Source of the DNA: Apricaphanius iberus
Lineage: Eukaryota; Chordata; Actinopteri; Cyprinodontiformes; Aphaniidae
Assembly: GCA_028564705.1 (NCBI GenBank)
Contig: JAPXFQ010002161.1
Span: 124,001-188,000 of the forward strand
Reading direction: 5' to 3'
DNA: 64,000 bases
The position numbers were made by a program, and so were the translations under genes. Position 1 is the stretch's first letter, and every line of letters starts with the position of its first letter. Below are positions 48,189-60,515 of the stretch, piece after piece. The notes under the pieces were generated by a model. That model was not told the origin of the DNA, searched no databases, and worked only from the letters and a program-made list of their open reading frames with translations.

Positions 48189-50220
48189 GTGTGTCTTCAC
48201 TCAATGCGGTATCATTTGCAACTCAATCTCAAGTAATATTTGCATGTTCTTTATTTCTAATTTCAGCCTAATACCAAAGGACCCAATGTAATTATCAAGA
48301 CTATAGTTTAAGATAAATGACTAAGACTGGGAAATTTTTTTTTTTTTAATAATATTTTGTGTATTGGATATAACAGTTCAATGAAAACAAACAAATGGCA
48401 AACTTAAAATGTACTTTTTTTAAAAAGAATTCATAATATATATCTAGCATAATATTTACCGGATTTTTGAATAATTGGTAAAAGTCTCAGAAATACTCAT
48501 ATGACAAATTATATGTTTCATGTTATAACAGAATACAATTCAGAAGGTCTTGTTAAGGAGAATTGCGGTATGTGAATGCACCAATGACTATTTACTGATT
48601 GAAAAAAATATTGTTTTCTTTCTATATTGAGAGAGACGGATAAAAATACCCATAAGACTGCATATTTCCAAGTACTTATAGTTTCATTTTTGGCAAAGTT
48701 GTGGCTGCAACATTTGCAGTCTCCAGTTTCCATGTGAGTAAGCATTCAGTAGAGTGCAGTGTATAAAAAGTAGGGCAGTAGGAGGGTTGAGTGTTGCCTT
48801 CTGTTAAGCGTGCCATGGGTTAAAGCCTCTTGAGGGCTTGGATGGAAGTGAGGAGGTTAAAGGGGGGGAACAGTAAGCTCTGTGTCTGCTGGAAATCAAT
48901 CACCGCTCTTCATCTGGGAACCGGCAGGGTTGGCAGAGCTTCTGCTGCTCCGTACCAGCTTGTCGTTCCCCTTCTTCTTTGGGTTGACTCAACTGCTGTG
49001 TGTGTGTTTGTGTTTGTGTGCGAGTTTGATTGAACGTACAGTGCTCAATGACGATGGCCTGGTTGATTGCAAGGAATTGGGTCAAGGGCACGATCGCTTC
49101 CTTTGGCTAAGGGATGGTCTTATCATCCAGACAGCAGGAGTTAATCCTCCATCAGGACTTACAGTCCCTTGTATCGATTGAATGTGTACAGAGAATCTGC
49201 TTGGTGCGACACTTCGTCAAAGTGCAGATTTATTTAAAAAGAGGGAAAGAATTTCATCGACCTCGCTTGGCTGAATTGTAAATCATGTCTGGGTGAAATT
49301 TTCAAAACGTAAATATTTGTCTTGTAACTTCCTATTTGCCTTTTACATGCTTGTTTTAGTTTTAAAGCTCTCCGTTTAGAATAAGAATGCATGTTTTTGA
49401 CCAATAATGTTCACATTGCTAGTTCATCTAAAGTATTTCTCTAAAGTAGTTGGCTGTTGCTAGGAGTGGTGAGTCTCACAATATAATAAACTTCAGGAAA
49501 AATGGAAGGCATTGTAGAAATTGAATCAAACTGTTACATTAAATAGCTGGGAAACTGTTACTTTAAAAGAAAGTGTACATTTAAGCCCAAATTTATTTAG
49601 GCATATTTCGATTTAGAATAGTTTTTATTTGGCTAAAACATTTATTTGCTCTAAATGAGACAGGTACTGTAAAACTCAAATTACATTTAGAGAAAAACAT
49701 GGAAAAGGGATATCAAGTGGGGAAAAAAATCTGTTTTAATTTACTTTTTATAAAAAAAAAAGAAAAAACTCAATAATCAATGGTAAATTCTGTTTAGGCA
49801 TTACATCAATCAACCCATTTAGTTTTGAACACAGTCCAGCGATTTGCATCTCTCCTCTGATATTTTAATATTCTATCTTTGGTCATGACCACAAATTCTG
49901 CCTTGTAGGAGAGACTCCTTGCCATCAATCTTTAGCACCCTCCAAACACAGATTATCTTTCCGACTCTAGGATGGCTACTTCAGCGTGGCAGAGTTGCTT
50001 CCAGTCAGAAGAAACACAGAAGAAAACATTTAAGAACAATGTAAATATCCAAATAAATTCATCCTAGAATGAGGGTGAATGTGTAATGTTCAGAGATATT
50101 GCAGAAAAAAACCTTTGAACTATATCTGAAATTCTACTAACCTCAGTTTGCATTTAAAATTGTAAATTTTATGACTGACCAAACAGGTTTATGGGATTCC
50201 AAAACAGACATATTCCCAAT
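48189..50220 (+). other. dock9 intron between alternative first exons
   Basis: No further exon is supported. Two overlapping open frames at 48830-49181 cross a TG-rich run (about 48998-49020), but neither contains a known motif nor ends at a phase-0 donor. The remainder is AT-rich. Confidence 0.45.
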
Positions 50221-50830
50221 TAAAGACACACTCCGTAATTTTGCAGATATTTGCCCTCTGTTGACCTCTTGCGGCGTAATGTCACTGTTGTAAAACCAAA
50301 TCTCCATTGAGCGCATCTGAACAAGTGACAGTTTTACAAGCTCACCAGCAAGAAAACAAAAAGTCAAACAAAATGGCCCGTCAGTTGATAAACCATCAAA
50401 CAGTTTCCCCGGCACTGTATAACATCATCATGCCCAAATAACCCTGGAAATATTCTCTGACCTGTCCTCTCCCATCTTGCTGCTCCGCCAATGTAACACT
50501 GCAACTTTCCTTACCTTTCAGCTCCGGTAGGTTTCAGCTCTTGCAGCCCAGTCTCTTTTCCTGCTTATTTTGATAGCATCTTCTTTGGAGGTGAGGAGCT
50601 GGCTCAGCTCACCGTCCAGCTCTGCGGCTAACACCGTGCCCATCTGTTTGCCCGGTATGAATCAGAGATTATCAAGTTTTCTTCAGCAGTGACGCTCAGG
50701 CAGCTTTCAGCTTTCTTGTCCTCGCTTCTTCTGATGGCGTCTTCCTTGGTTTCTTTGGTGGATCTGCCATGGCTCAGGTCTCAAAACCGCAGCTTTGTCA
50801 GGTAACACATATTGTACTGCCATAAAGCGA
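50221..50830. repeat. Dispersed repeat, copy 2
   Basis: It shares ordered blocks with 26370-26840: GAGCGCATCTGAACAAGTGA, AAACAGTTTCCCCGGCACTG, CTCGCTTCTTCTGATGGCGT and GGATCTGCCATGGCTCAGGT. The two copies are in the same orientation about 24 kb apart. This copy also preserves the left end (ACACTCCGTAATTTTGCAG). Confidence 0.75.
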
Positions 50831-53800
50831 AACTAAGTATATCTGGAGAAGCGGTCCGTAGGTGAAAAGCAAAAGGTAAATAACAACTGTACTGTACAAT
50901 GACTTTATCTCTGCAGATGCATGAGAATTTTTGAAGCAGAGCTGCCGAGTGGAATGCGTGTTTTTCCAGAATAAGAATGAGCTCGTTGTTGGCATTACTT
51001 GTCCCGAATGTTATTGGGTTTATTGCTTAGATGCATATTGGAACCACTGCATGCTGCTAAAGTTGTACAGTACTGCATCACTCTAAATCGTTTTGATATT
51101 TATGTAGTAATGTAGTTTTTTTTTTTGATAGCCTACTCCTAATCTTTCGCCAACACTTTTTTGGTCTGGAAGATAAAATTAAGAGGTGATTTTTTTTTTT
51201 TTCATTGCCAAATATTTTACTTTTTATGTGATTGTAGATCATAGCTCTCTATCTACAGAAGTAAGAAGAATCCATAATTTCCAAGTAGAACAAATTCTGT
51301 GTTTTTCATACAGGCATTTTAATCTTCTAAGTAATGTTATAAAAAGTTATAAACCAAAATGTGTTTCTTTGTAATTCCTTCTAATTGTAGCTGTTTATTA
51401 TCTCTAGAAATTCAAGCCATGGTGACAATAGAGGACAGGGTTAGGTCAAACTCAGACTCTTTGCAACTAAAGGGAGAAATGTGGTAGGAAAAACGGCTTA
51501 TTATTTAAAGGGAGTACTCTTTTTAATTTGGGCAAATGTATTTTCCAACATAAGCTGCCAACTGAGAACAAGTTTACATGGTTCTTGGTGGGATGATAAG
51601 ATCTCAGTCTAAGCTTCCATGACATGAAGCAGAAAACATTCACAGATTACAGATAAGATGGCATTTTGCCCTCTACGAAAGTTTCCTGTTTACATTGCAG
51701 TACAGTAGGAGTCTATATCTCTTTGTAAACATGTAGCCTCCAAAGATGCTTTAGTCCATGGTATCTCTGAATGTGGGGCATTTTACAGATAATCAACACT
51801 GCCCACACAACATAGTTGTGAGAACACTTGGAGAGTGTTTCAGCTCAGTTCATATCAGTGTCTGGGTGGAGTTCTACTTTAAAGCAGTGTCAAAGCAGAA
51901 AAAAAAAACATGTAGGGCAGTGTTCCTTGAGGAAGGACCAGGTCTGGGAAAAGCTGTTTTAAATAAACCATCCTTTCCCAAATGTTTAGTGTATTTTCAA
52001 TGGTTCATGTAAAGGAGTGTTCAAAAGAGTGTCTCATATGGCATCTGAAGTTATATTTGTTCCTCATTTTCTGACATTCCAGCTAATGTTTTTGGAAAAT
52101 ATTTGGGCAAGAGTAGTTTTTTACCAAACAGATGTGAAAGCAGCTCTGGGACAAATTGATACTCACAATATAGCATATAGGCATTTAATTAATTGATACG
52201 TCTAATATCTTATGATGACATTTTCTATCCGTCTTTCATATTATTGACTAAGGAAGATAGAATGCCATAGGAATTTTATAATTTTTTTTTAGACATAAAA
52301 AACCCAAATGTGTGTCACGAGTGCCACTGCTTTCACGAACATGGTATACAGTTCACTGCCTCTTTTAAAGCATATACATAGCTGTTACACAAGAATCCTA
52401 GCAATAGCCCTATATTAGCATTACCTGATTTCATTCAAAACTATGAAAAGGTTGCCTTTTGAAAGAATGAAAATAAAGTTACCCAAGTTGCTGGATGCTT
52501 GCAACTGAAACCGGCGAGTAATAATGATCTGATTTGGGGAGCTCATAAGCATTTGGATGTAATTCTCATAGACAGTTGATCCTTAAATATGTAAAAAGAA
52601 ACAAAAGGAGAGAGACACAAGTGGTGTTATGCCAAAATTATTGTGACCAATCCTGACAAAACTAAACACTGTGAATGTCACGCTTTTGATCGCAATAGAT
52701 ATGTACTATTCAGAATAGGACTGCACAGATTCTTGATCTATAAAATATACTACATTCCCCTAGCATGTTTCACAATGCATAATCATACACGGCGAGGAAG
52801 GAAACTGTGTGAAAGATCTTGCTCTCAGTTTGTAATTTTAGCCTCAGATAACCAGAATAGTTGTTTGAATATTGTTACAGGTATTGTTTAAGTTTTCTTT
52901 ATTTTTCAGTTCTGTTTGCATTTTGATAATGCTGATACCAATTTTATTGGTAGATTTGTTGTTAATTTGTTGAAGATATTCGGAAGAAATTCGAATTGCA
53001 CTGCAAGTGTTATATCTTAATAGTGATGGGCTGGTGTGAGATTCTTATGGTATGATAACCTTGGTTAAAAATACCAGTTTCATAGTATTTCATTAGCAGA
53101 ATAATTTAGGAGAATTTTATAGCCCGATCTAATCTTTAACTACACAATATTCTGAATGGCTGTCCTAATTGCAATTTCAATATCTGCATTATCACTTAGC
53201 AAAGGACTGCTTGACTGCAATAATTGATAGGCTATTATATTTCATGTGCCAGTCTGAATGTCCTTATTGTTTTTGACTCCACTGAATAATTTTAAATGCT
53301 TGTTTATGGTCACGTTTTCTATAAATTGATGGAAACATTTACTGATTTTAAACATGTTATTTTTCTTTTGTTTTTTATATTTGCCTATATTATACTCTAT
53401 GCCTAGTATTAGACAAAGTTGAGAAAAATACAACAGTGTATTTAATAAAATACACACACTATAATACAAACTCACTTCTATCTACAAAAAATAATGTGTT
53501 CAGGGTATAATTATTAGTTGAAGGCTACTATATATCTAAAATTCAACAGTCTGGAAAAGGGATTTCTTGGAGTTGCTTTTAGTGGGATGGTGTATTTGTT
53601 ACATTCCAGGTTACACCCTCTTTTGCTTTGGCTCTAAGGTCTTGTTATGCAACCCAGAAGGTCAGTCATACTCTCATCCCACTGTGTGGATAATATCTAA
53701 CTAATTACAAAGTTTTAGCATATTGCATTTTGTTTTTCTCCTCTTAAAATGAATTCACACATAGATCAACCAGAAGGAGGTTGTGTGGTAACGCTTAAAC

Positions 53801-54904
53801 ACTGCAATGAATAACAATGGTGTACATGTATTACAGAATCGTTAAATTATTGCAGAGGATGTGGCTTGTTGAATTAAATTTCATTACATCTCCTCCCAGT
53901 TTTTGCTATAATATAAACCAGTTATAAGGGTTAGGGTTAAAGCCAAGAAATATTCTGCCACGCAGGAAAACACAAAAAAACGCCTCCCAATGGATTAGAC
54001 ACGTTGGTGAGTAAGCCAAGTTACTTACGGCTGAATTGACATCAGTCTCTCTCATCAGTGCAACAATTAGTATGAATGAGAGGAAGTAAAACGGAAAGTC
54101 AGTTTGATTATTAGGTTATGTTTATATATATATTTCCTGGAGTTCCTTTCCCGACAAAAGACCTGAACAATGCTACCATTAAGATTATTACTCACCGTGA
54201 CATTAAATCAGACTAAACTTTTCCCTTTTTTTACATCTGAAACAGTTATCCAAATGATCAGATTTTTTAAATGCCTGATTAAAAATAGAGATTTACTAAA
54301 CAGGGGTTGTTGTACTTTCGGGAGTCCAACTTTTTAATCATCATTGAGTGTTCAGGACCCCATGAGAACATGTGACAGTGGGAAGGTGGAGCAGCTGCCC
54401 TCCCCCTCGCCTTGAGCTGTAACACGGGCGTGAAAAGATAACATCCTCCCCTGCAGTGACCCACTGGAGGAATCTCTAAGTCAGTCTCGCATTTTGCTTG
54501 GCTAGACGGGGGCTTCTTTGTGTTGGAATGCCCCTCGGGCAGTTGCATTAACAAGCAGTGGGACCTGAAGGTGGAGCGGGTCCCAGACCTGTGATCTGTT
54601 TCTATTGGGATCCAGTGGAACCTGGACAAGGGTAAAACATTCGCGGATTAATTAATTTAATGCTTCATACCTTGGTGTTAAAGGGTATATATGATTGAAG
54701 TCTCATTACTTGGTCTGCCTTTGATGAATTCTAACAATCCCAGTCTCCTCCAGTTTGTTCCTGTGGAAGCTCTTACTTTTTTTGTCTCACAACAGGGGTG
54801 GGCACTCCCTGCATGACCAGGGTGTAAATCTTGAGGAATTTCTTTGTTTGTTCTTTAATCTGTAACAGTGCAGGTGGACTGTTTGGAGTCAAATATCATC
54901 TTTG
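50831..54904 (+). other. dock9 intron, no gene supported
   Basis: This is AT-rich sequence. About 54290-54640 is locally GC-richer, without a coding signature I can defend. About 53020-53120 resembles degraded repeat sequence (CTGGTGTGAGATTCTTATGG). No RNA gene was seen. Confidence 0.5.
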
Positions 54905-55174
54905 TGTTTATATATATGTGGGTGAGAGGGTGTTTAACTCCCTCCGGCTGCACATTGGTGAGTGTAGGAGGGGCCATCTCCTCAGCTTGAGTGTTAGTCC
55001 ACCGCCTTCAGTCAGAGTCCTCTCAGCTGAGCTAGAGCTTGAGTCTGAGAAAGAGAACTACAAACTTTTCTTTTTTTTTTCACACAAAAAGTGATTTTGT
55101 TTGCTTATTGATATGCTCACAGAGAGCCTATTTTGGAGATTGAAGTCAGAAATATCTCATCGGATCTGTTGACA
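54905..55174 (+). promoter_or_regulatory. dock9: Candidate promoter and leader of the third dock9 first exon
   Basis: A TATATATA run at 54909-54916 is followed by a GC-richer leader-like stretch (CCTCCGGCTGCACATTGG, CCACCGCCTTCAGTCAGAG) and then a T-run. Reading upstream in the exon frame, a stop occurs at 55109-55111. A weak acceptor-like CTCACAG ends at 55122, so this could instead be an internal exon start; that exon would begin out of phase with exon 1. The promoter role is inference. Confidence 0.3.
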
Positions 55175-55282
55175 ATGCAAGGAAAAGCTTGTAAAGCACC
55201 AAAAAAGGAACTGGTCATTGAGAGCCCACAGCAGTACAAGAATCCAGCTGAGGCTGAGGTGGAATCAGTGCCGCAGGTGGTG
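55175..55282 (+). CDS. dock9: dock9 probable third alternative first exon (MQGKAC)
   Basis: The ATG at 55175 (A at -3) opens 36 codons, MQGKACKAPKKELVIESPQQ ... ESVPQVV, ending in phase 0 at a strong donor (GTG|GTAAGT, GT at 55283). The frame is open without a stop from 55112. Joined to exon 2 it would give ...VPQVV-VKPKVIEPLDYENV. The peptide is hydrophilic, with a basic start and an acidic end, and has no lipid-anchor signal. Supporting evidence is the open frame, the consensus donor and the same splice phase as the other two first exons. It is less certain than the exons at 7965 and 48018, and an internal or non-functional exon cannot be excluded. Confidence 0.55.
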
Positions 55283-58225
55283 GTAAGTCATTCATTGATT
55301 TACCATACCGTAGGAGAGTATTTGATTTGTTATACTACAGATGAACGTCTTTCAGCATGCAGTGCTGCTAAAGTTGAACCACAGTTATAAAGTGCCCGAG
55401 GCAGGTGTCATGTGAGCATCTCACTTTTTCTCTGTTTCATTTACCCACAATGCTGCCAGCTCACATTTAAAATTTGCAGCGCTAGCACCGGCTCACAGAA
55501 ATGTTGAACTTTTACCAGCATTTTACTACCTGCACAGAGAGAAGCTCTGTGAAACACAAAGCTTGGTTTTTTTATAGGCTATCTTGGCTTGTGAAAGATT
55601 TTATTTGGCTCAAAAGTCAGCAATGATGACAGTGATAATTTACCCTCTCTGAGAAGAAGGTGTCCAATGCTTGGGCTGTGCAGATTAAGTCGAACAGTCC
55701 TCTGCTGAATGTATCACTTGGTAGAGAGGCATTACACAGCACCATTGTTTCAGGCTGTGTAAGTGATGGGAGGAGTAGGAGCTTCAGATAAACAGCTGCT
55801 GGATGTAAGGAGGGAAAGGAGGAGAAAACTTCAAATACTCTTGTTATCCTTTCTTTATTAAAACCAGTACACACATTTTTTCCTTCTATGTTTATTTTTC
55901 TCCAATATTACGGAACAATCTCAATCAGATCATTTTAAGAACATCTGTGAAGGTCCGTTTTGAAATTGTTTGTTGAACTTTGGTCTGGAGTTGGCCAACA
56001 CAACATTTATTACTGAGTTGTCTAAGCAATTCTATTGTAACTGTCTGCTGGTTTAGCATTGTTGCCCTGAAGGTATTAAAAAACTACAGTGAAATGTGCA
56101 TTCAGGATACTGAGAAATGTTAAGTGTTTCAAGTTGGCTTATACAGGTTTCATTTTTGTCTCGTTTGACTAGAGTATCCTCTTCCATCTGTTGGCTGTGC
56201 CCCTCTAGATAGCTCAAGGCAAACTGGTTTTGTCATAATTTTCTGAGAATAGCTTTCTTCTCGATGTAAAGTTATACTAAATCCTAGTTTATACTTCTTG
56301 GTCTTCATAGGTTCGAAGACTGACGACACCAGTATCTGTCAAACCAAGGGCTCTCTGTCGCTCACGTAAGCAGGGACGGATTAGAGCTAAAAAAGGTTTT
56401 ACTATCACTCAAACGCAACTAAGAGCGCACGTCTCTGATTGGTCACCAGGAGTTGTAGAGAACAACAAAACAGATTGCTGAGATTGCTTAAATGCGTTCT
56501 TAGAGTATTCTATGAGCTGTACTTCTAGTAAAAAGCTTTCCAGCTCATCAAAACTCTGACATTGCTCCTTGAGTGGATGTGTGTTTAAACCGAAATAATA
56601 AACTGTCGCCGACCAGAGACGTCACTACAATGGTAGGCAGACCCTGCTGTCCTTGTGGGCACTGCTGGGCTGGTCATAGGGCAAGGCGGACATTTGTCCG
56701 GTGGGCCGACAGTGATTTGTGGGAATGCGTTTTTATTTTTTATTTTTTTTCTCGTAACGGTATAAACTATGAAAGGTGGTGGATTGACCAATTGGTAATG
56801 ATTGACTCTAGGCTGGACCAATTACAGCCGAGTAGGTCAGATGCAGCCTCCCCCTTGTTGCTCTCATGAAAGCAATCATATCACAAACAGAAGAAAATTG
56901 AGAATAAAAAACAGAAAGGAAGAAAAATAGTGCCAAAAAGAAACAAGCCCTTCAGACAGGTGCTGCCAAATGTGAAAAAAGAACATAATTAGCTATGGCG
57001 GAGCTATAATTGGCAGAAATTCAGGTAAGAAGTTATGAACTGCAGTCTATAAGGTCAGATATAAGCCTGGGCTAATTTTGAATCAGAACGCTGCTCATGC
57101 GTGTTTGGAGTTTTATTATGGGGTTGTATTTGGCGATTTTTCAGTGATCGTGGACCATTTTCAACCTCAAGAAATGTTCATAATAATACAGAAGCTCAAA
57201 GAACAGTTTCCATCTGTCAAAAATGTTGTTCTAAAATCTCTTTAAAAATTATTTGTTAAAAAATGTTGAAACTATATATTACTTTCTTTTGACTTCATGT
57301 TTTTTGACATAAAGTTTTGTTCTATTATAAAATCCAGATGAAATACACTTACGTTTTTGGGTCGCAACATAAAAATAAAAGAAAAATGTTTTGTTGGTCT
57401 GAGAGTCTTTAGTGCACTCGAATGTGTGGTAACCAACAGGACTACAATATTCTCCAAGCATGTTTTCTGTCCCCTGAAGAAGGTTATTTATTTAAACAGA
57501 TTTTAAGAAGTTTGAAACTTGTCTACTCACAGCGGTCGGGTCTTTGGGGAAACAGAATGAAAAAGCACCTGAATGTGCATGTCCATTGTCTTACTCAGCA
57601 CTGAGTTTACTAAATGGTTGACCACTTGGAAAAACTGACAAAGCAATGAACCCAGAAGGAAAAAAAATGTTAGCCAATGACAGAGAGGCTTCAGGAATGA
57701 ATCACTGATAGTAAAAAGGTTAATGTTACTATTATGGGATGAGATCTTTGCCCAGCTATATTTTGAGACATTTGGTGTTTGGTTTTTGAGTCCTGCAGAC
57801 TAAGGTATCTCATTACCTTATTTTGCCTTAGTGTCAGAGTGTTGAATATGTATCCTTGTTGATACCTCAATCCTTCTCCTTCTTAGATAAATATTCCAGA
57901 AAGTCCCTGGCAAATGTTTTTGCGAAATCCTTGGTTTAGTCATGTTTCGGCTATGGAGCATCGCTTTATTGAGGCAAATCAGGGTGTGCCTGATCTACCT
58001 GGATCACCTTGTCTGATTGTGTCAGGAGCTTTAAAAAGATTTAGAGGTGAAACAGATTAGGACACATCTTATCTCTCAGATGTCAAGAATTCCTTCCAGG
58101 CTTACCAATATTACATTCAGCAATCACAGTGTCCATCACGTCACCTTCTCTTCATTTTGATGCACCGCTGACTCTCAAAGGCCTGCTTAGAAGAAGTTTT
58201 GACTTGAAATATAGGGAAACTCAAT
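55283..58225 (+). other. dock9 intron, no gene supported
   Basis: About 56580-56870 contains GGGCAAGGCGGACATTTGTC and GGTGGGCCGACAGTG next to T-rich DNA and looks like transposon-derived repeat, but no ends were found. The rest is AT-rich without recognisable features. Confidence 0.5.
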
Positions 58226-58793
58226 CAGCACGTTTACATGAACATCTAATTTGAATTTTGGCAATAATCGGACTAATAGCCTAACCAGAACATGCTCCTT
58301 TATCAGAGTTTACACGTCACTCAGAAAATCGAATTAACTCTGTGATTCTTTCGCACTAGCCTTGTTCCAGTTGGACTAGAGCCACACAGATGGTAAACAA
58401 GTGCCAGCAGCAGTGAAGCAGATTCAGAAAAAGCAGGATATAGACAATGAGCGAAGAAATGGACGACAACAACGCTGCAGCACAGGACATTTTTTTAAGT
58501 ACTGCACTGTTTGATTGTGTCAGACTCGTTACCGACTGCTGTGTTGCTGTATAACGGTGTTGTTGCTCCCATTTCCACGGTCCCGTCACTTCCTGTGAAA
58601 AGTTCGAGTTGGGGTTGGAGTTCCATGCAGAGAAATTTGATTTTCTATTATCTGGGTACATTAGTCCTATTAAGAAAAATCCAGTTCAGTTCAACTTCAG
58701 TCGGACTAAAGTGTATACATGAATTTCAAAATTCCAACTTCAGTCGCACTATGACAATAATTTGGTTTTCTTTTACTGCATGTTAATGTGCTG
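58226..58793. mobile_element. MITE with CAGCACGTTTACATG ends
   Basis: The left end CAGCACGTTTACATG and the right end CATGTTAATGTGCTG are inverted copies with two differences. The inner blocks GGCAATAATCGGACTAA and TTCAGTCGGACTAAAGTG are typical of a common fish MITE. The element is about 568 bases with no coding capacity. The target duplication is unclear. Confidence 0.75.
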
Positions 58794-60398
58794 AGTGATG
58801 CGATGAATAAACAGCTGCCTTTTATGCAAGACCTTGTGGCAGTGTTTTGGATTTAATCTCTCCTGATAGCAAGTTGTGCCTTTTCTGTCAGCTCTTTGAC
58901 TTTATTAAAGCCTGTCAATATCCATGTCTCTTCTGTTGAGGTCATGGAAGTTGTTATCCGCTCCAGATGTGGAGGCGATGAGGGATCCGTGCTGTCACCC
59001 TGCCCCGAAGTCTACTGGAGTGTCACTGTTCATTTTTCCCTTTGCTTCCTCCTTGAGCCCTGAGGTTTTATCTTCCCATCCAACCAGCTGCCAGTGTTGA
59101 CAGCTCACTCTTCATCTAATGGCCTTCTGTATCTTTGCAGCTTACAGGAGTTTGATGCAGTGTTTTAAAACTTCATGTTTGCATCCAAAATGGATGATGT
59201 ATTCATAATTGTTGGCTAAAAGTCTGGTTAATTTTTTCTGATTGATTCTTGCCACAAAAATTCAAAAGTAATTTTATTTGTTTTGTTGGAGTTAACTGCG
59301 TTGAACGTAGTTGTATTAAAGCTGGAGTGCTACGTGATTGTTTCCATGAGAGTGCTGTTGCTCTCACAAAAGAGATAAGCTCATCAAGACCCTCCCGCTG
59401 GTCGAATAGGTGTCTTTTTCTCTGCACATTTGGAGACCTTACTGACTTACCACCACTTATCAGAAACATAAACCACCCAGCATGACAGCACAGTTGGTTT
59501 AGTTTCTGTAGAATCACTGGATGTTCTCTTGGTCGAACCTTTTATTTTTTACCGTATTTTACTGCAGAAATAAGGACACCAGTATGAGACTTTTGACTAA
59601 TGTTGCATTTAAGATGTATATACTTGAGACTTGATTCACCTTGCACTGCACTGTTTTGTAATTGATCTTGTGCTCCAAAGACTGATGGCTTGAGTTGGAC
59701 CAACACACTAAAAACAGAAAATTGGACTCAAACTGAGACTTGCTACAGAATCATGTTCTAAAGATCATATTACATAATATTTACCAGTAATTAATAAAAG
59801 TGTTGTAGTGTGATGGAATAAATAAATGGGAAAGTGTTAAATATACACAGTGTAACAAACATTACATGATTTGTGTTTATAATCTATAAAGTTGTGCAGA
59901 ACAGCTCTGCTTCACTACTGGTTATAGAGATTTGGTTTCTAATACAAATGCTATTTTTTTGGGTCTTTTGATGCTTAGTAAGGATTATTGATTAAATATT
60001 TCTAAGTTCTATTTTTTACTACATGTATTGGGTAGCTTTCCTCTCTTTTATTAATATGCCACATACTTTGTGAGGCCTTTTGGAGGCTTTCAGTGTATAT
60101 TCATATCAAACTGCACTGAAACTATAAAGAGTTTTGTGTCTTGAAAGGTTCTTATGTGTCACCCACATTCATATTAAGCAGTATACAGGAATGTGACGTC
60201 ACACATTAAAATCTCCTCCATCTATCATGGTGACATTGTTGGTTAAGACCAGCAATAGTAATTCGTGCTTTATGCACCTCAGCTAGAGTTTGTTTAATCC
60301 TTATTGATGTCAGTCAGAGGTCTTCAATGTAGGTCATCAGTGTATGTCATCTCATTAATGAATCTGTTTCAAAATGTTCCACTGATTGTGTTTTCCAG
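58794..60398 (+). other. End of dock9 intron 1
   Basis: This is AT-rich intron leading to the exon 2 acceptor (TTGTGTTTTCCAG, AG at 60397-60398). No other exon or element is supported. Confidence 0.6.
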
Positions 60399-60515
60399 GT
60401 AAAACCAAAGGTGATCGAGCCGCTGGATTATGAAAATGTGCTGGTGCAGAGAAAGACACAAATCCTCAGCGATGTTCTTCGAGACATGCTGCAGTTCCCT
60501 CTGGAGGATTTTGAG
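60399..60515 (+). CDS. dock9: dock9 exon 2 (shared)
   Basis: This exon has 39 codons, in phase 0 at both ends, between a good acceptor (TTTTCCAG) and donor (GAG|GTGGGT, GT at 60516). The peptide VKPKVIEPLDYENVLVQRKT, continuing QILSDVLRDMLQFPLEDFE, is the conserved segment before the PH domain of DOCK9-type exchange factors. IEPLDYENV, KTQIL and the LR.ML.FP..DF spacing fit DOCK9 best; DOCK10 and DOCK11 share only parts of it. It is the common target of all three upstream first exons. The next exon would encode the segment leading to the STVP motif; I did not find it before the window end. Confidence 0.93.

Noticed and set aside
48830..49181. Another dock9 first exon
   Set aside because: Two overlapping frames cross a TG-rich run, and neither ends at a convincing phase-0 donor.
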